Source of the DNA: Pediococcus pentosaceus
GTDB taxonomy: Bacteria; Bacillota; Bacilli; Lactobacillales; Lactobacillaceae
Direction: 5' to 3'
Length of the DNA: 64,000 nt
NCBI RefSeq assembly: GCF_001437285.1
Contig: NZ_JQBF01000002.1
Location: 248,001-312,000, forward strand
In this document: positions 46,876 through 56,664 of the stretch, piece by piece
Layout of the letters: each line of letters begins with the position of its first letter
Numbering within the stretch: position 1 is the first letter of the stretch
The notes under the pieces: generated by a model
Seen by the model: only the letters and a program-made list of their open reading frames with translations
Told to the model about the DNA's origin: nothing
The model's database searches: none
Made by a program: the position numbers and the translations under genes

Positions 46876-47233
46876 TTATTTAGCATCTGTATTACTTATC
46901 ATATAATCTAACAACTTAAACGTTACTTTTTGATTTTGGTTTGGACCGGGAAAAGCTAAGCACATTACCAGAATCATCATGTAAAGCATTATGGATTAAA
47001 CTGTATTCTTCATCATTTACAACTATTAACGAATATCATCTGCCACTGATTTAAAATGAAATTGTAACCTATGATTCCCCCTGCAATATGAAGCTTTATT
47101 TTCAAATAGTTCACTATTAACTAATAATTCAGCTTCTTTTGAAATTTTAAATATTTCTTCACGCCCATTCATGATGTTCAATTTCTGAAGTAATCCAAGT
47201 ATTATGACGTTCGTTATACACTATAAAATTGTA
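46876..47233 (-). pseudogene. Decayed C-terminal gene remnant, unknown function
   Basis: On the minus strand protein-like segments follow one another in different frames. They are VYNERHNTWITSEIEHH; MNGREEIFKISKEAELLVNS and on to FHFKSVADDIR (47172 to 47026); LIVVNDEEYSLIHNALHDDS; and PGPNQNQKVTFKLLDYMISN, ending at a stop at 46876. Several indels separate them. I do not recognise the family. It appears to be an old, decayed gene transcribed towards the APC terminator. Confidence 0.5.
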
Positions 47234-47670
47234 CACATGAAATTGCGGCGATCAACTAATCAATACTTATTTATGTATAATAAAACCATTCATTTCATAG
47301 TTAAATTAGTTGGACCTCCAATATCACTGATAAATTAGTTTCTTCAGCGGTGAGAAGTATTCTACTGAATTGATATGAATAATAAACATAAAGTTGCATG
47401 CCTAGGAGTAATAGTTCATTTCTTAATTACTACTGGGCTTTCATTAGATGTATGTTTCAAAATGGTTAATACGCATATTTTTCCTCACCAACGGCAAATA
47501 ACTTTTCACTCAGGTATCACCGCCAATTCTCTTTAATTACCCATTAATTTAGCCAAGTTGTAGAGATAAGTCCGATGTGAGTTCAAAACGTTATCATTTG
47601 AAACTAAAATTGAAATTACACTATGATTTTCAAAGAAGGGATTTTCTAAATCATAAACATGGATAATGGG
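47234..47670. other. Non-coding or heavily decayed stretch
   Basis: No intact gene is visible. A few protein-like fragments occur on the minus strand, such as VYDLENPFFENHSVISILVS with a continuation SNDNVLNSHRTYLYNLAKLM to a stop near 47534, and a short SEKLFAVGEEKYAY. They may belong to the same dead gene as the remnant next to it. Confidence 0.4.
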
Positions 47671-48567
47671 CTACAATATATTTTTTTCTTGATTCCGAAA
47701 AATACGTGGCGAGCTCCCCATTACCTTCTTAAAAATTCTTGAAAAATAATACGGTTCATCATAACCTAGGCGCGTTGCAATTTGATGAACCGCTAAATTA
47801 GTATCTTTCAAATAGTAGCATGCTTGCTTCATTTTAATGTCGAGAATAAAACGATTTACACTTGTGCCAACCGTTTGTCTAAAAATTCGACTAAGATAAC
47901 TTTTCGATACATCTAACACCTCAGTTAACGTAGATAAGCTAACTTTTTCTTCAAAGTGGTCATATATATATTTAACTGCTTTAGTTATATATTCATTCCC
48001 CATTGTATAAGCATCATGCGGTAGAAAGGATTGCAAAGATACATATGCCAAAGTAGCACCTAAAACTTGAGAAGAATAAAAAACGGATTGATATGAAAAA
48101 CCAGCTGATAAAGCTTGGATCATTTGCCAAAATTGCGACATTAACATCTGCATATCTTCGGTGCTTGTTTTATCAATTATTAGAAAACCATTTTTCTGTA
48201 AAGCCTCTTGCGGGATATATTCATCTATAGAATTCCCAGTAAAATGCACCCAAAATATATCCCAAGGATCATCATCATTAGCATAATAAGTATGTTCCTC
48301 ATTTGGAGGTAATAAAACAATTGAACCATTCTCAATTTGCCATTCCTCAGTTGCAGATTTTACAGTACCTTTACCATGGGTACAAAAAATTAGTATCCAT
48401 TCTTTGGCGCCATGATTACGATGAGCAAAATGATATCTTGCCTTGGGGTAAAATCCAAGATCAGTTATATACAGCAGTTTTATTACTTCAGAAAAATTGA
48501 AATTATTCAAAATAGTTGATGGTAACACAAATAAATATTCATTTTCAAATCCATGCAATTTTTTCAT
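47671..48567 (-). CDS. AraC-family transcriptional regulator with cupin sensor
   Basis: The N-terminal half is an AraC-type cupin (RNHGAKEWILIFCTHGKG, then NGSIVLLPPNEEHTYYAND). The C-terminal half carries the two HTH motifs (LTEVLDVSKSYLSRIFRQTV, then IATRLGYDEPYYFSRIFKKV). It diverges from the DUF5107-TPR gene, and both promoters carry cre-like sites. It therefore likely controls uptake or use of a sugar by this locus. The sugar is not evident. The length of 298 residues is normal. Confidence 0.9.
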   Translation of the reverse strand: MKKLHGFENEYLFVLPSTILNNFNFSEVIKLLYITDLGFYPKARYHFAHRNHGAKEWILIFCTHGKGTVKSATEEWQIENGSIVLLPPNEEHTYYANDDDPWDIFWVHFTGNSIDEYIPQEALQKNGFLIIDKTSTEDMQMLMSQFWQMIQALSAGFSYQSVFYSSQVLGATLAYVSLQSFLPHDAYTMGNEYITKAVKYIYDHFEEKVSLSTLTEVLDVSKSYLSRIFRQTVGTSVNRFILDIKMKQACYYLKDTNLAVHQIATRLGYDEPYYFSRIFKKVMGSSPRIFRNQEKNIL

Positions 48568-48582
48568 AAATTGCTCCTTTTT

Positions 48583-48598
48583 AAAAAAGCGTTTTCAT
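48583..48598 (-). promoter_or_regulatory. cre-like site upstream of the AraC gene
   Basis: ATGAAAACGCTTTTTT on the minus strand matches the left half and core of the cre consensus but not the final CA. It lies 15-30 bp before the AraC start. Confidence 0.45.
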
Positions 48599-48681
48599 TT
48601 TCTAGTTTCGATATTATCACATAGCAAAATACCAAGCAAATGTTAGTTGTCTAAAATCCATCGTTTAGCACATTTCGTACA

Positions 48682-48710
48682 TTTCAAGAAAACGCTTTCT
48701 ACTATATTAT
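48682..48710 (+). promoter_or_regulatory. Promoter with internal cre for the DUF5107-TPR gene
   Basis: TTTCAA (48682-48687) and TATTAT (48705-48710) are 17 bp apart. The spacer is occupied by AAGAAAACGCTTTCT (48686-48700), a near-palindromic cre differing from the consensus at one fixed position. CcpA binding there would block the promoter. Confidence 0.6.
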
Positions 48711-48741
48711 TAAGATGTAAAATCGAAGGGAGAACTTTGCT

Positions 48742-51700
48742 ATGAATATTGATATTTCTGCAGATGAACCAGTAACTTTAAAAAAAACAGACTTAACGAT
48801 TCCAACCTATGGAATCGCTAAGCCAGAAAAAAATCCAATGTTTTTGGAGGATCGAGTATATCAAGGAAGTAGTGGTAAGACTTATCCATTTCCGGTAACC
48901 GAACGTGTCTTTGATGAAAAACATGACAAGACATACAAAGCCGTTATCTTAGAAAATAAGTATATCCAGATTACTTTCCTGCCCGAATTAGGTGGACGAA
49001 TTTATCGAATGTTAGATAAAACTAATAATTACGACTTTGTCTATTATAATCACGTTATTAAGCCAGCACTTGTTGGTCTGGCTGGGCCATGGATTTCTGG
49101 AGGAATCGAATTCAATTGGCCACAACATCACCGGCCAGATACTTTTTCTCCAGTGAATTATTACACTAAGATTAATTCAGACGGTTCTAAAACAATCTGG
49201 ATGAGTGATATAGATCAAATGAATGGCACAAAAATTTTAGTTGGTTTCACTATGTATCCTGATAAAGCATATTTGAAAGTTGACGAAACTTTTTCAAATC
49301 CAACTGATTTACCACAGACTTTCTTGTGGTGGGCTAATCCCGCAGTACCTGTAAACGAAAACACTCAATCAATCTTTCCACCAGATGTTAATGCTGTTTT
49401 TGATCACGGAAAACGTGCAGTATCTGATTTTCCAATCGCAACTGGTGAATATTATAAAGTTGATTACTCAGAAGGCGTTGACATTTCTCGTTACAAAAAT
49501 GTACCTGTACCTACTTCTTATATGGCAGCCAAATCAAAATACGACTTTTTAGGTAATTACGATCACCAGAAAGAAGCTGGTCTTCTTCATGTGGCTGACC
49601 ATCATACTTCACCTGGTAAAAAGCAATGGACTTGGGGACATGGTGATTTTGGACAATCTTGGGATCATCAGTTAACCGATAATGATGGACCATACATCGA
49701 ATTGATGGTTGGTACTTTCACAGATAATCAGCCCGACTTTTCTTGGCTCAATCCTCATGAAGAGAAACATAGTACTGAATACTTTATGCCTTATAAAGCT
49801 GTGGGAGCAGTTAAAAATGCTACGATCAATGCCGCAGTTAATTTGGAAAAAGATGGGGATACAATTTCAATTGCAGCATATGCAACATCAGTATTTTCAA
49901 ATGCACAAGTTATTTTGGAAAAAGAAGACGAAGTTCTACTTAACGAAAAAACTACATTAAGCCCCACAGAAACTTTTACAACAACCATTCAAAATGATCA
50001 GTTTGAATTGCATGAATTAACATTAAAAGTACTTGATCAAGACGAAAATATTTTGGTGCAATATACACCTGAACCTGAAAAAATCGAAGCAATTCCAGAT
50101 GCTGCCAAAGCAATTCCTAATCCTAAAGATATCAAAACTAACGATGAACTATTCAATGCAGGACAACATCTTGAACAATATCGTCACGCTAGTTTCAGAC
50201 CTGAAAACTACTATCTAGAAGGACTTAAACGGGATAAATTTGATAAACGAATCAATGATGCGTACGGTCTCCTACTCTACCGTCAAGGGTTATTTGTAGA
50301 AAGTGAAAAATACTTTAGACGTGCTTTAGAACGTCAAAACAATCATAATACCAACCCAGTATCTGGTTTCCCAAGTTATCATCTTGGACTAAGTCTTGAA
50401 AAACAAGGAAAATACGCTGAAGCATACGATGCTTTTTACAAAGCAACTTGGTCTGCAGATACAAGATCAGTTAGTTTTGTGGCAATGGCTAAAATAAAGA
50501 TTCGCGAAAATGATTTAGACAATGCTCTTAAATTTATTAATCAAGCACTATTATTTAACTATAATGATTTAACAGCTCGAGCAATCAAGGCTCATATTTT
50601 AATTTTGATGAAATCCGATCAAGCTGAAAAACTTTTAAAAGATAGTTTGGAAATTGATAACAGTGCTTCAGCGGTATTGTTCGAATATTCAAAAATTAAT
50701 CCAGATTGCTTAGATACGTTAAAACATTTCATTGATACTCGTTTAAATGATGTTTTAGATTTAGTTCAACTTTACCTTGAAATTGGACAATACGCTGATG
50801 CATTATCGGCCTTGAACATTTACAAAGATGATAATCCATTAAAATCTTATTATGAATCTTATATATACTCTAAATTGGATTCGCAAGAACAAGCTCTTAC
50901 TTCAGCAAAACTTGGAGCTAGTCTATCTCCTGACTATATCTTCCCAAATCGTCTGTTCGACGTTATCATTTTGGAATATATTCAAAATATCAATCCAAAA
51001 GATGGCTTAGCACCCTACTATCTTGGTAATTTATACTATGATCGTCGTATATATCAAAAAGCTCAGGCTTTATGGGAAAAATCAGTCAAACTTGATCCTG
51101 ATTACGCAATGTCTTACCGGAATCTTTCAATCGTCTACTACAACAAGACTAACCAACCTAAGAAAGCCTTAGAATATTTAGAAAAAGCATTTAAATTAGA
51201 TCCTAAAAATGCACGGCTTGTTTTTGAACTGGACTCTTTGTATCAAAAAATGAACCATTCTTTAACGGATCGCCTAGCCTTTCTTGAAAAACATTTGGAT
51301 CTGGTCGAGCAACGCGACGATAGCTACATTCAACTAGTTACTTTATTGAACGAAACTGGTAGATACAAAGAAGCTTATCAAAAGTTAATGGATCGTATCT
51401 TCCACCCTTGGGAAGGTGGCGAAGGTAAAGTCAGCTCACAATACGAATATGCATTAGTTGAACTTGCAAAACAAGATATTGCTAACGAAAATTATACGAC
51501 TGCAATTGAAAAACTTAATCGTGCTTTAGTTTATCCACGCTCACTGGGTGAAGGAAAACTTCCTACGGCAAACAATAATGTTATCGATTTCTACCTAGGT
51601 TATGCTTACAAACAAATTAACGATACTCAACAAGCTAATGAGCATCTTAGATTAGCTACTCAAGGATTGGAAAAACCATCTAGTGCTATGTATTACAACG

Positions 51701-52044
51701 ATCAACCATCAGATACGATTTTTTATCAAGGATTAGCCTTTGAACAATTAGGTCAGACAAAAGAAGCAAATGGTAAATTTCACGCATTAATTAGTTATGG
51801 TGAAAAACATATTTTCGACAATTTCGAAATGGATTACTTCGCTGTATCATTACCTGATGCCTTGCTATTCAAAGATGATCATAAGTCACTTAATGTCATC
51901 GACTGTTATTATCTAATCGCATTAGGATACCTCGGATTGAATCAAGTGGATAAAGCTCATACAATGATGGATAAAATAACTGAATTGACTAATAATCATC
52001 AAGGGATGCTCAGACACTATTCGTTCAAAAAATTTAGTTTATAA
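48742..52044 (+). CDS. DUF5107 domain protein with C-terminal TPR array
   Basis: The 1100-residue protein has an N-terminal galactose-mutarotase-like domain (about 1-380; ITFLPELGGRIYRML, PALVGLAGPWISGGIEFNWP, then WGHGDFGQSWDHQLTD), named DUF5107. From about residue 470 there are many tetratricopeptide-like helices such as LGNLYYDRRIYQKAQALWEK and AMSYRNLSIVYYNKTNQPKK. No signal peptide is present, so it is cytosolic. It probably acts on or senses a carbohydrate, possibly in a complex built by the TPRs. The enzymatic activity is unknown. It precedes galM and is divergent from AraC. Confidence 0.85.
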   Translation: MNIDISADEPVTLKKTDLTIPTYGIAKPEKNPMFLEDRVYQGSSGKTYPFPVTERVFDEKHDKTYKAVILENKYIQITFLPELGGRIYRMLDKTNNYDFVYYNHVIKPALVGLAGPWISGGIEFNWPQHHRPDTFSPVNYYTKINSDGSKTIWMSDIDQMNGTKILVGFTMYPDKAYLKVDETFSNPTDLPQTFLWWANPAVPVNENTQSIFPPDVNAVFDHGKRAVSDFPIATGEYYKVDYSEGVDISRYKNVPVPTSYMAAKSKYDFLGNYDHQKEAGLLHVADHHTSPGKKQWTWGHGDFGQSWDHQLTDNDGPYIELMVGTFTDNQPDFSWLNPHEEKHSTEYFMPYKAVGAVKNATINAAVNLEKDGDTISIAAYATSVFSNAQVILEKEDEVLLNEKTTLSPTETFTTTIQNDQFELHELTLKVLDQDENILVQYTPEPEKIEAIPDAAKAIPNPKDIKTNDELFNAGQHLEQYRHASFRPENYYLEGLKRDKFDKRINDAYGLLLYRQGLFVESEKYFRRALERQNNHNTNPVSGFPSYHLGLSLEKQGKYAEAYDAFYKATWSADTRSVSFVAMAKIKIRENDLDNALKFINQALLFNYNDLTARAIKAHILILMKSDQAEKLLKDSLEIDNSASAVLFEYSKINPDCLDTLKHFIDTRLNDVLDLVQLYLEIGQYADALSALNIYKDDNPLKSYYESYIYSKLDSQEQALTSAKLGASLSPDYIFPNRLFDVIILEYIQNINPKDGLAPYYLGNLYYDRRIYQKAQALWEKSVKLDPDYAMSYRNLSIVYYNKTNQPKKALEYLEKAFKLDPKNARLVFELDSLYQKMNHSLTDRLAFLEKHLDLVEQRDDSYIQLVTLLNETGRYKEAYQKLMDRIFHPWEGGEGKVSSQYEYALVELAKQDIANENYTTAIEKLNRALVYPRSLGEGKLPTANNNVIDFYLGYAYKQINDTQQANEHLRLATQGLEKPSSAMYYNDQPSDTIFYQGLAFEQLGQTKEANGKFHALISYGEKHIFDNFEMDYFAVSLPDALLFKDDHKSLNVIDCYYLIALGYLGLNQVDKAHTMMDKITELTNNHQGMLRHYSFKKFSL

Positions 52045-52092
52045 TATAAAAGCACTCATGTGAGTGCTTTTATTAATTGGAGGAATTTCGAA

Positions 52093-53117
52093 ATGAAACA
52101 TACTTTAGTTAATAAATACCAAACACTAGATGATAAAAATTACTATCGTATTTCTATGTTTAATAAAAATGGTGTTCAAGTTGATATTTTAAATTATGGT
52201 GCAACTCTTGAACATTTTTTTGTACCTGGTCGAACATCTGAAAAGGACAACATTATTTTAAGTTTAGAACGCCCAGAATATTATGATAAAGAACGGAATT
52301 ATCTCGGTGGTACTGTTGGTAGAGTTATTGGCAGAATTGCACATGGTCACTGGCAAGATGAAGATAACACAATACAATTTGAACTAAATGATGGCCCTAA
52401 TCATGCGCATGGTGGATCAAAAGGATTCGATACGCAAGTATTCGGCTTTACTATTAAAGAAAATGAAAACTGTAGTATCCTTAAATTACATCTATTAGAT
52501 CCGGATAATTATAATAACTATCCTGGGAATTTAAGCATTTATGTAACTTACACGTTAACAAACGAAAATACATTAATTTATGAAATAGAAGCTATTTCAG
52601 ATAAAAAACTTTATGTAATCCAGCAAATCATAGCTATTTTAATCTAAATAGCGGTAAAGATATACTAGACCAATATCTAACTTTAGATGCTGACTATTAT
52701 TTACCACTGGACAAAAATAGTATTCCAACCGGCGAACAAAAATCAGTCACTAATACTCCATTTGATTTTCGAAAACCCAAATTACTTGGTAAAGCAATTA
52801 CTTCTTTAGATTCACAAATAAGAGAACAATTAGGACTTAATCATCCTTTCTTGCTCAACCGAAATAATAATATTGCAGCAGTATTAGAAAGCTTAGATCA
52901 TCAGCGTAGATTGAGTGTGGAAACAACTGCCCCATCAATTGTTGTTTATACTGGTAACCATTTTAATAATAGTGGATTTGCACAGAATATTGGCCAATAT
53001 GGTGGAGTTGCTTTAGAGACCCAATTTCCACCAAGTAATGATGAATCTTTGTCTTCAATTGTGTTGCTACCATATCAAAAATTTTATAGTCGAACTAGTT
53101 GGTGTATAGAATTTTGA
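52093..53117 (+). pseudogene. galM: Galactose mutarotase (galM), inactivated by one frameshift
   Basis: Reading from ATG 52093 (TTGGAGG upstream) gives a normal aldose-1-epimerase N-terminus with GGTVGRVIGRIAHGHW and NDGPNHAHGGSKGFD. The frame is lost at about 52615-52618 (TATGTAATCC). One restored base lets it run on as NPANHSYFNLNSGKD and through GVALETQFPPSN, the catalytic Glu region, to the stop at 53117. Everything else is intact, so the lesion is recent. In this state the product would be a truncated 184-residue protein. A sequencing error is also possible. Confidence 0.9.
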
Positions 53118-53142
53118 TGTCTTAATTAATCGTATTCCATAT

Positions 53143-53193
53143 AAAATAAGAGTTGAATTTCTGAATAAACTACAGAAATCCAACTCTTATTTT
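53143..53193. terminator. Bidirectional terminator after galM
   Basis: AAAATAAGAGTTG-a-ATTTCTG and CAGAAAT-c-CAACTCTTATTTT form a 20-bp stem with one mismatch. T-runs on both strands serve the convergent galM and ArsC/Spx genes. Confidence 0.92.
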
Positions 53194-53220
53194 TAGTACA
53201 ACCGTGTGTCTTTCATTATA

Positions 53221-53574
53221 TTAAATCCAATTTTCTTCATACACTCCTACATTAAATCCACAAGTGACTTTAGTATCGTCGACCATTAACGGACGTTTAA
53301 TTAACCTACCGTTCTTAGACATTAATGTTGCAGCCTGTTCTTTCGTCATCATTTCTACTTTATCTTTAAGTCCCATTTTGCGATAATCGATTCCACTAGT
53401 ATTAAAAAAGTAGCGTAATTTCTGATTACTCTTGGAAAAAATATTTAGCATTTGTTCTTTAGTCGGTGGTTGTTCAACTAGATCGATTTTTCCATAGGAT
53501 ACGTCATGTTCTTGTAACCATTTTTCGGCTTTCTTGCATGTACTACACTTAGAATAACAATAAAAAGTTGTCAT
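53221..53574 (-). CDS. ArsC/Spx-family thioredoxin-fold protein
   Basis: The 117-residue protein has the thioredoxin-like ArsC fold with C6, C10 and C13 near the N-terminus (KCSTCKKA), the RYFFNTSG motif and KRPLMV near the C-terminus. It lacks the features of the RNA-polymerase-binding Spx regulator that I can identify, and resembles YusI/YffB-type proteins, which may act in redox or arsenate handling. The function here is unproven. Confidence 0.85.
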   Translation of the reverse strand: MTTFYCYSKCSTCKKAEKWLQEHDVSYGKIDLVEQPPTKEQMLNIFSKSNQKLRYFFNTSGIDYRKMGLKDKVEMMTKEQAATLMSKNGRLIKRPLMVDDTKVTCGFNVGVYEENWI

Positions 53575-53687
53575 GTGTCCTCCTAAAATAAAATTTGAGA
53601 AACTTCAATTTGCATTCATAATACTATAATTTTTATAGTAATAGTAAGAGAAATAAAACTCTTTCTGGATTTATTTTATTTAAAAAT

Positions 53688-53713
53688 AAAAAGACGATAC
53701 TAATCGTCTTTTT
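53688..53713 (-). terminator. Terminator of the NhaC-type gene
   Basis: AAAAAGACGAT and ATCGTCTTTTT form an 11-bp stem with a four-base loop and a T-run on the minus strand. Confidence 0.85.
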
Positions 53714-53715
53714 AA

Positions 53716-55053
53716 CTATTCAGCTTTACTTAAAGTGCTCTTTTTGGCTGAAAAATAATTAATCCCAAATGTTAGTGCCATCAAGATTACCGGGTAGAAC
53801 ATATAACGAATCAAATCCAGATAATTAGTACTCTTACCGGCTAATTGAAGAGTCATCATCATTGCAGAGTCTTGTGGAATTACCATTGAGGCAGTTACCG
53901 CGAAGATGGAAATAATCCCTGCTAACACTTTACGATCAACTTTATATTCATCACCGAGTTCTCTAGCAATGGGTGAAGTAATTAGAACTGAAATGTTATT
54001 ATTTACAATTGCTCCGGTTACACAGAAACTCAAGATTCCAATTAAAGCTTCACAACTAGCTTTACTATGAATACGTTTAGTAAAGACATGCACCAACCAG
54101 TCAATTCCACCATAATAACGCATTAACGCAACCATCCCATTGACCATCATTGCAAAAATAGCTAACCAGAACATGCTTTCCATTCCGTTTCCAATTGCCT
54201 TCGCACAATCAAAAATATTCGCTTTTCCAAAAAAAATTCCAATTGCGCTTGCCATAACCGTTCCTAACGCTAGTACAATGACCACATCCATCCCGACGGC
54301 AGCTAACACTAAAACAGCTAGGTAAGGCAAAATTGTAATAATATTATAGCTTCCGGCGGCAACATGATGGGCACCACCATTATTTAAACTCATCAAAGTA
54401 TAGGCGATAATAGTTAAAATTGCAGCTGGTGCCGCAATTTTAATTTGCCACAAGAATTTATCCTTCATAGGTGAACCAACTCCAGCAGCTGCCGAGATAG
54501 TAGTTCCACCAATCATAGATAACCCATCACCAAAATATGATCCTGTAATTACAGCTGCTCCTGCCATCCCTGCATTCAAATGGGCAGCGGCTACCAGAGA
54601 AAATGTAACGGGTGCCATCGTAACGATGGTTCCCGTTGAGGTACCAATACAAAGCGAAATAATTGCTGAAATTAAAAAGATACCTGGAACTAAGAATTGA
54701 CTAGGAATCAAGGAAACACCTAAATTAACAATTGAGGATTGTCCCCCTGAAAGGGTTACGGCGGATGAGAAACCACCGGCCATCATAACGATTAAAGCTA
54801 AATTCATCACCCCTGCATTTCCAGCATTATTTAGGTATAAGTCCATTTTTTTACTGAATTTACTGCGAGGTTCAAAAAATATTAGTGCAAATACTAATGC
54901 AATTAAAATGGCCACTTGGCGTGGCATGTATGAAGAAGGATCTTTAGCGCCTTTAATTGTAAAAACGGCTAAACATCCAACATATAGTAGCAAAAAAATT
55001 AGTAGCGGAAGCAACCCTGCTGCCCCGTAATTTTTCCGCGTTTCTTTTTCCAT
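53716..55053 (-). CDS. NhaC-family Na+/H+ antiporter
   Basis: The 445-residue membrane protein has about eleven hydrophobic segments and NhaC-type signatures, including SLCIGTSTGTIVTMAPVTFS, then GSYFGDGLSMIGGTTISAAA and TGAIVNNNISVLITSPIARE. It may export sodium or exchange organic acids in this superfamily. The transported ion cannot be fixed from the sequence. It stands alone with its own promoter region upstream. Confidence 0.87.
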   Translation of the reverse strand: MEKETRKNYGAAGLLPLLIFLLLYVGCLAVFTIKGAKDPSSYMPRQVAILIALVFALIFFEPRSKFSKKMDLYLNNAGNAGVMNLALIVMMAGGFSSAVTLSGGQSSIVNLGVSLIPSQFLVPGIFLISAIISLCIGTSTGTIVTMAPVTFSLVAAAHLNAGMAGAAVITGSYFGDGLSMIGGTTISAAAGVGSPMKDKFLWQIKIAAPAAILTIIAYTLMSLNNGGAHHVAAGSYNIITILPYLAVLVLAAVGMDVVIVLALGTVMASAIGIFFGKANIFDCAKAIGNGMESMFWLAIFAMMVNGMVALMRYYGGIDWLVHVFTKRIHSKASCEALIGILSFCVTGAIVNNNISVLITSPIARELGDEYKVDRKVLAGIISIFAVTASMVIPQDSAMMMTLQLAGKSTNYLDLIRYMFYPVILMALTFGINYFSAKKSTLSKAE

Positions 55054-55210
55054 TACTCAAAACTCCTATCATACTATGATTAAAACAGATATATTTAACT
55101 TACTACTATCTTCCGTAAATTAAAACCAAAAACTGTTAAAAATGCTGACTTTTTGTTAGAAAGTTTGAATAAAACGTTACCATATTTAAATTAGTTCAAA
55201 AATTCCAATC

Positions 55211-55235
55211 AAAAAGGCCCTACAACTGTAGGGCC
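55211..55235 (-). terminator. Terminator of the ctpA operon
   Basis: GGCCCTACA and TGTAGGGCC form a 9-bp GC-rich stem with a two-base loop and a five-T run on the minus strand. Confidence 0.85.
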
Positions 55236-55245
55236 ATAAATCAAT

Positions 55246-56664
55246 TTATTTTTCGTCATTCACAACTTTTTGCGCTTTTTCTAGAGCAGGATCATTTTTA
55301 GCTAAAGTTTTAATGACATTCTGTTCGATTGAACGCATTGTCTTCGCATCAACTTTTCCAGTAACAGCTAGCTGATTCTTTTCTTGATAAGCTTCCACTG
55401 CCTGCTTGACTTTCTCAGTATACTCTTTAGAAATTTTATCATCATAGTAACCTAATCCCTTTAAGGCAATTTGAATATTTTTAATATCTGAATTGCTCTC
55501 TCCCACGGAGTACGTTTTTTTCTGATCAAATTCTGTAATGTATGCCATGGCAGGATAATCAGCCTGATAGTCTGGTTTTAACCCTTTTCCATGAATCCAA
55601 GTACCGTTTGGCGTTAGCCATTTTGCAATCGTTAGCTTTAATTCATCACTATCTGTATATTGGGTAATATTTTGAACGGTGCCTTTTCCATAACTTTTGG
55701 AACCTACAAGTGGAACATTAGCCGATTGGTGTAAAGCTGCAGCAAAAATTTCAGCCGCACTAGCGCTTTCGCCATTAATAACAACTGTAGTAGGTTTAGT
55801 AACTTTATAGCCACCATCATACTTTTTAGACGCCTTGTATACTTCTGCTTTACCAGTCCGAGCTTTAACTTGCATAATAGTTTTGCCATTCTTTAAAAAC
55901 ATCGAAGACATCTTTAAAGCTTCCTGCATCAGACCACCCGGATTATTTCGGACATCAATAATATAAGATTTAGCTCCCTGTTTATCCAAACGTTTAAGTG
56001 CCCGTTTAAGTTCACTAGAAGTTTTTTCAGCCACTGTTGAGATAGTTATATAACCTACTTTATTCTTCAACATCTTAGCCGTGACGGTCTCAACTGGAAT
56101 TTTAGAACGAGTTAGCACCTTATCAAAGGTATCATTTCCTCGCTGCAATTTAACCTTTACTTTAGTCCCAACTTTTCCTCGCATTAAGGTGGTGGCTTTA
56201 GAAAGGGATTGATTAGTTAATTTCTTACCATCTACTTCTAAAATCACATCTCCGGCTTTCAGACCCGCTTTTTTGGCCGGTGTACCATCAATGGTAGTCA
56301 TAACTTCAATTTGGTGATTCTTCTTTACAACTTGAATACCAACACCACCGAAGGCTCCTGAAACACTATCATTCAAACTAGTAGCATCACTATCAGTTAA
56401 ATAGTCCGAAAATGGGTCGTTTAAAGTGCTCAACATTCCATCAATTGCTCCTGTAGCTAATTTAGAAGTGTCGACTTTTTTATAATAATCACTATTAATT
56501 TGATTATAAACACTCGCCACACGATTAAAATCATTTTTCTCACCATCAGTATGACCTAAAATCCCTACAAAAAATACTAAACCACTGACAATAGTAATTA
56601 AAACTCCTAAAATCATGGAAAATACGATAGTTAAATACGGATGTTTTTCTATTATTTTTTTCAT
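55246..56664 (-). CDS. ctpA: C-terminal processing serine peptidase (S41) with PDZ and PG-binding domains
   Basis: CtpA-type peptidases cut membrane or secreted proteins outside the cell. There is one N-terminal transmembrane helix, a PDZ domain around residues 105-180, and the S41 core with the catalytic Ser in GESASAAEIFAAAL and Lys in SYGKGTVQN. A C-terminal peptidoglycan-binding-like segment has IQIALKGLGYYDDKI. The start codon shares one base with the yozE stop (TAATG), so it is translationally coupled. Confidence 0.92.
   Translation of the reverse strand: MKKIIEKHPYLTIVFSMILGVLITIVSGLVFFVGILGHTDGEKNDFNRVASVYNQINSDYYKKVDTSKLATGAIDGMLSTLNDPFSDYLTDSDATSLNDSVSGAFGGVGIQVVKKNHQIEVMTTIDGTPAKKAGLKAGDVILEVDGKKLTNQSLSKATTLMRGKVGTKVKVKLQRGNDTFDKVLTRSKIPVETVTAKMLKNKVGYITISTVAEKTSSELKRALKRLDKQGAKSYIIDVRNNPGGLMQEALKMSSMFLKNGKTIMQVKARTGKAEVYKASKKYDGGYKVTKPTTVVINGESASAAEIFAAALHQSANVPLVGSKSYGKGTVQNITQYTDSDELKLTIAKWLTPNGTWIHGKGLKPDYQADYPAMAYITEFDQKKTYSVGESNSDIKNIQIALKGLGYYDDKISKEYTEKVKQAVEAYQEKNQLAVTGKVDAKTMRSIEQNVIKTLAKNDPALEKAQKVVNDEK

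Noticed and set aside
53221-53574. Spx global regulator
   Set aside because: It has three N-terminal cysteines in KCSTCKKA-type context and lacks the features I would expect for Spx, so I keep a generic ArsC/Spx-like label.
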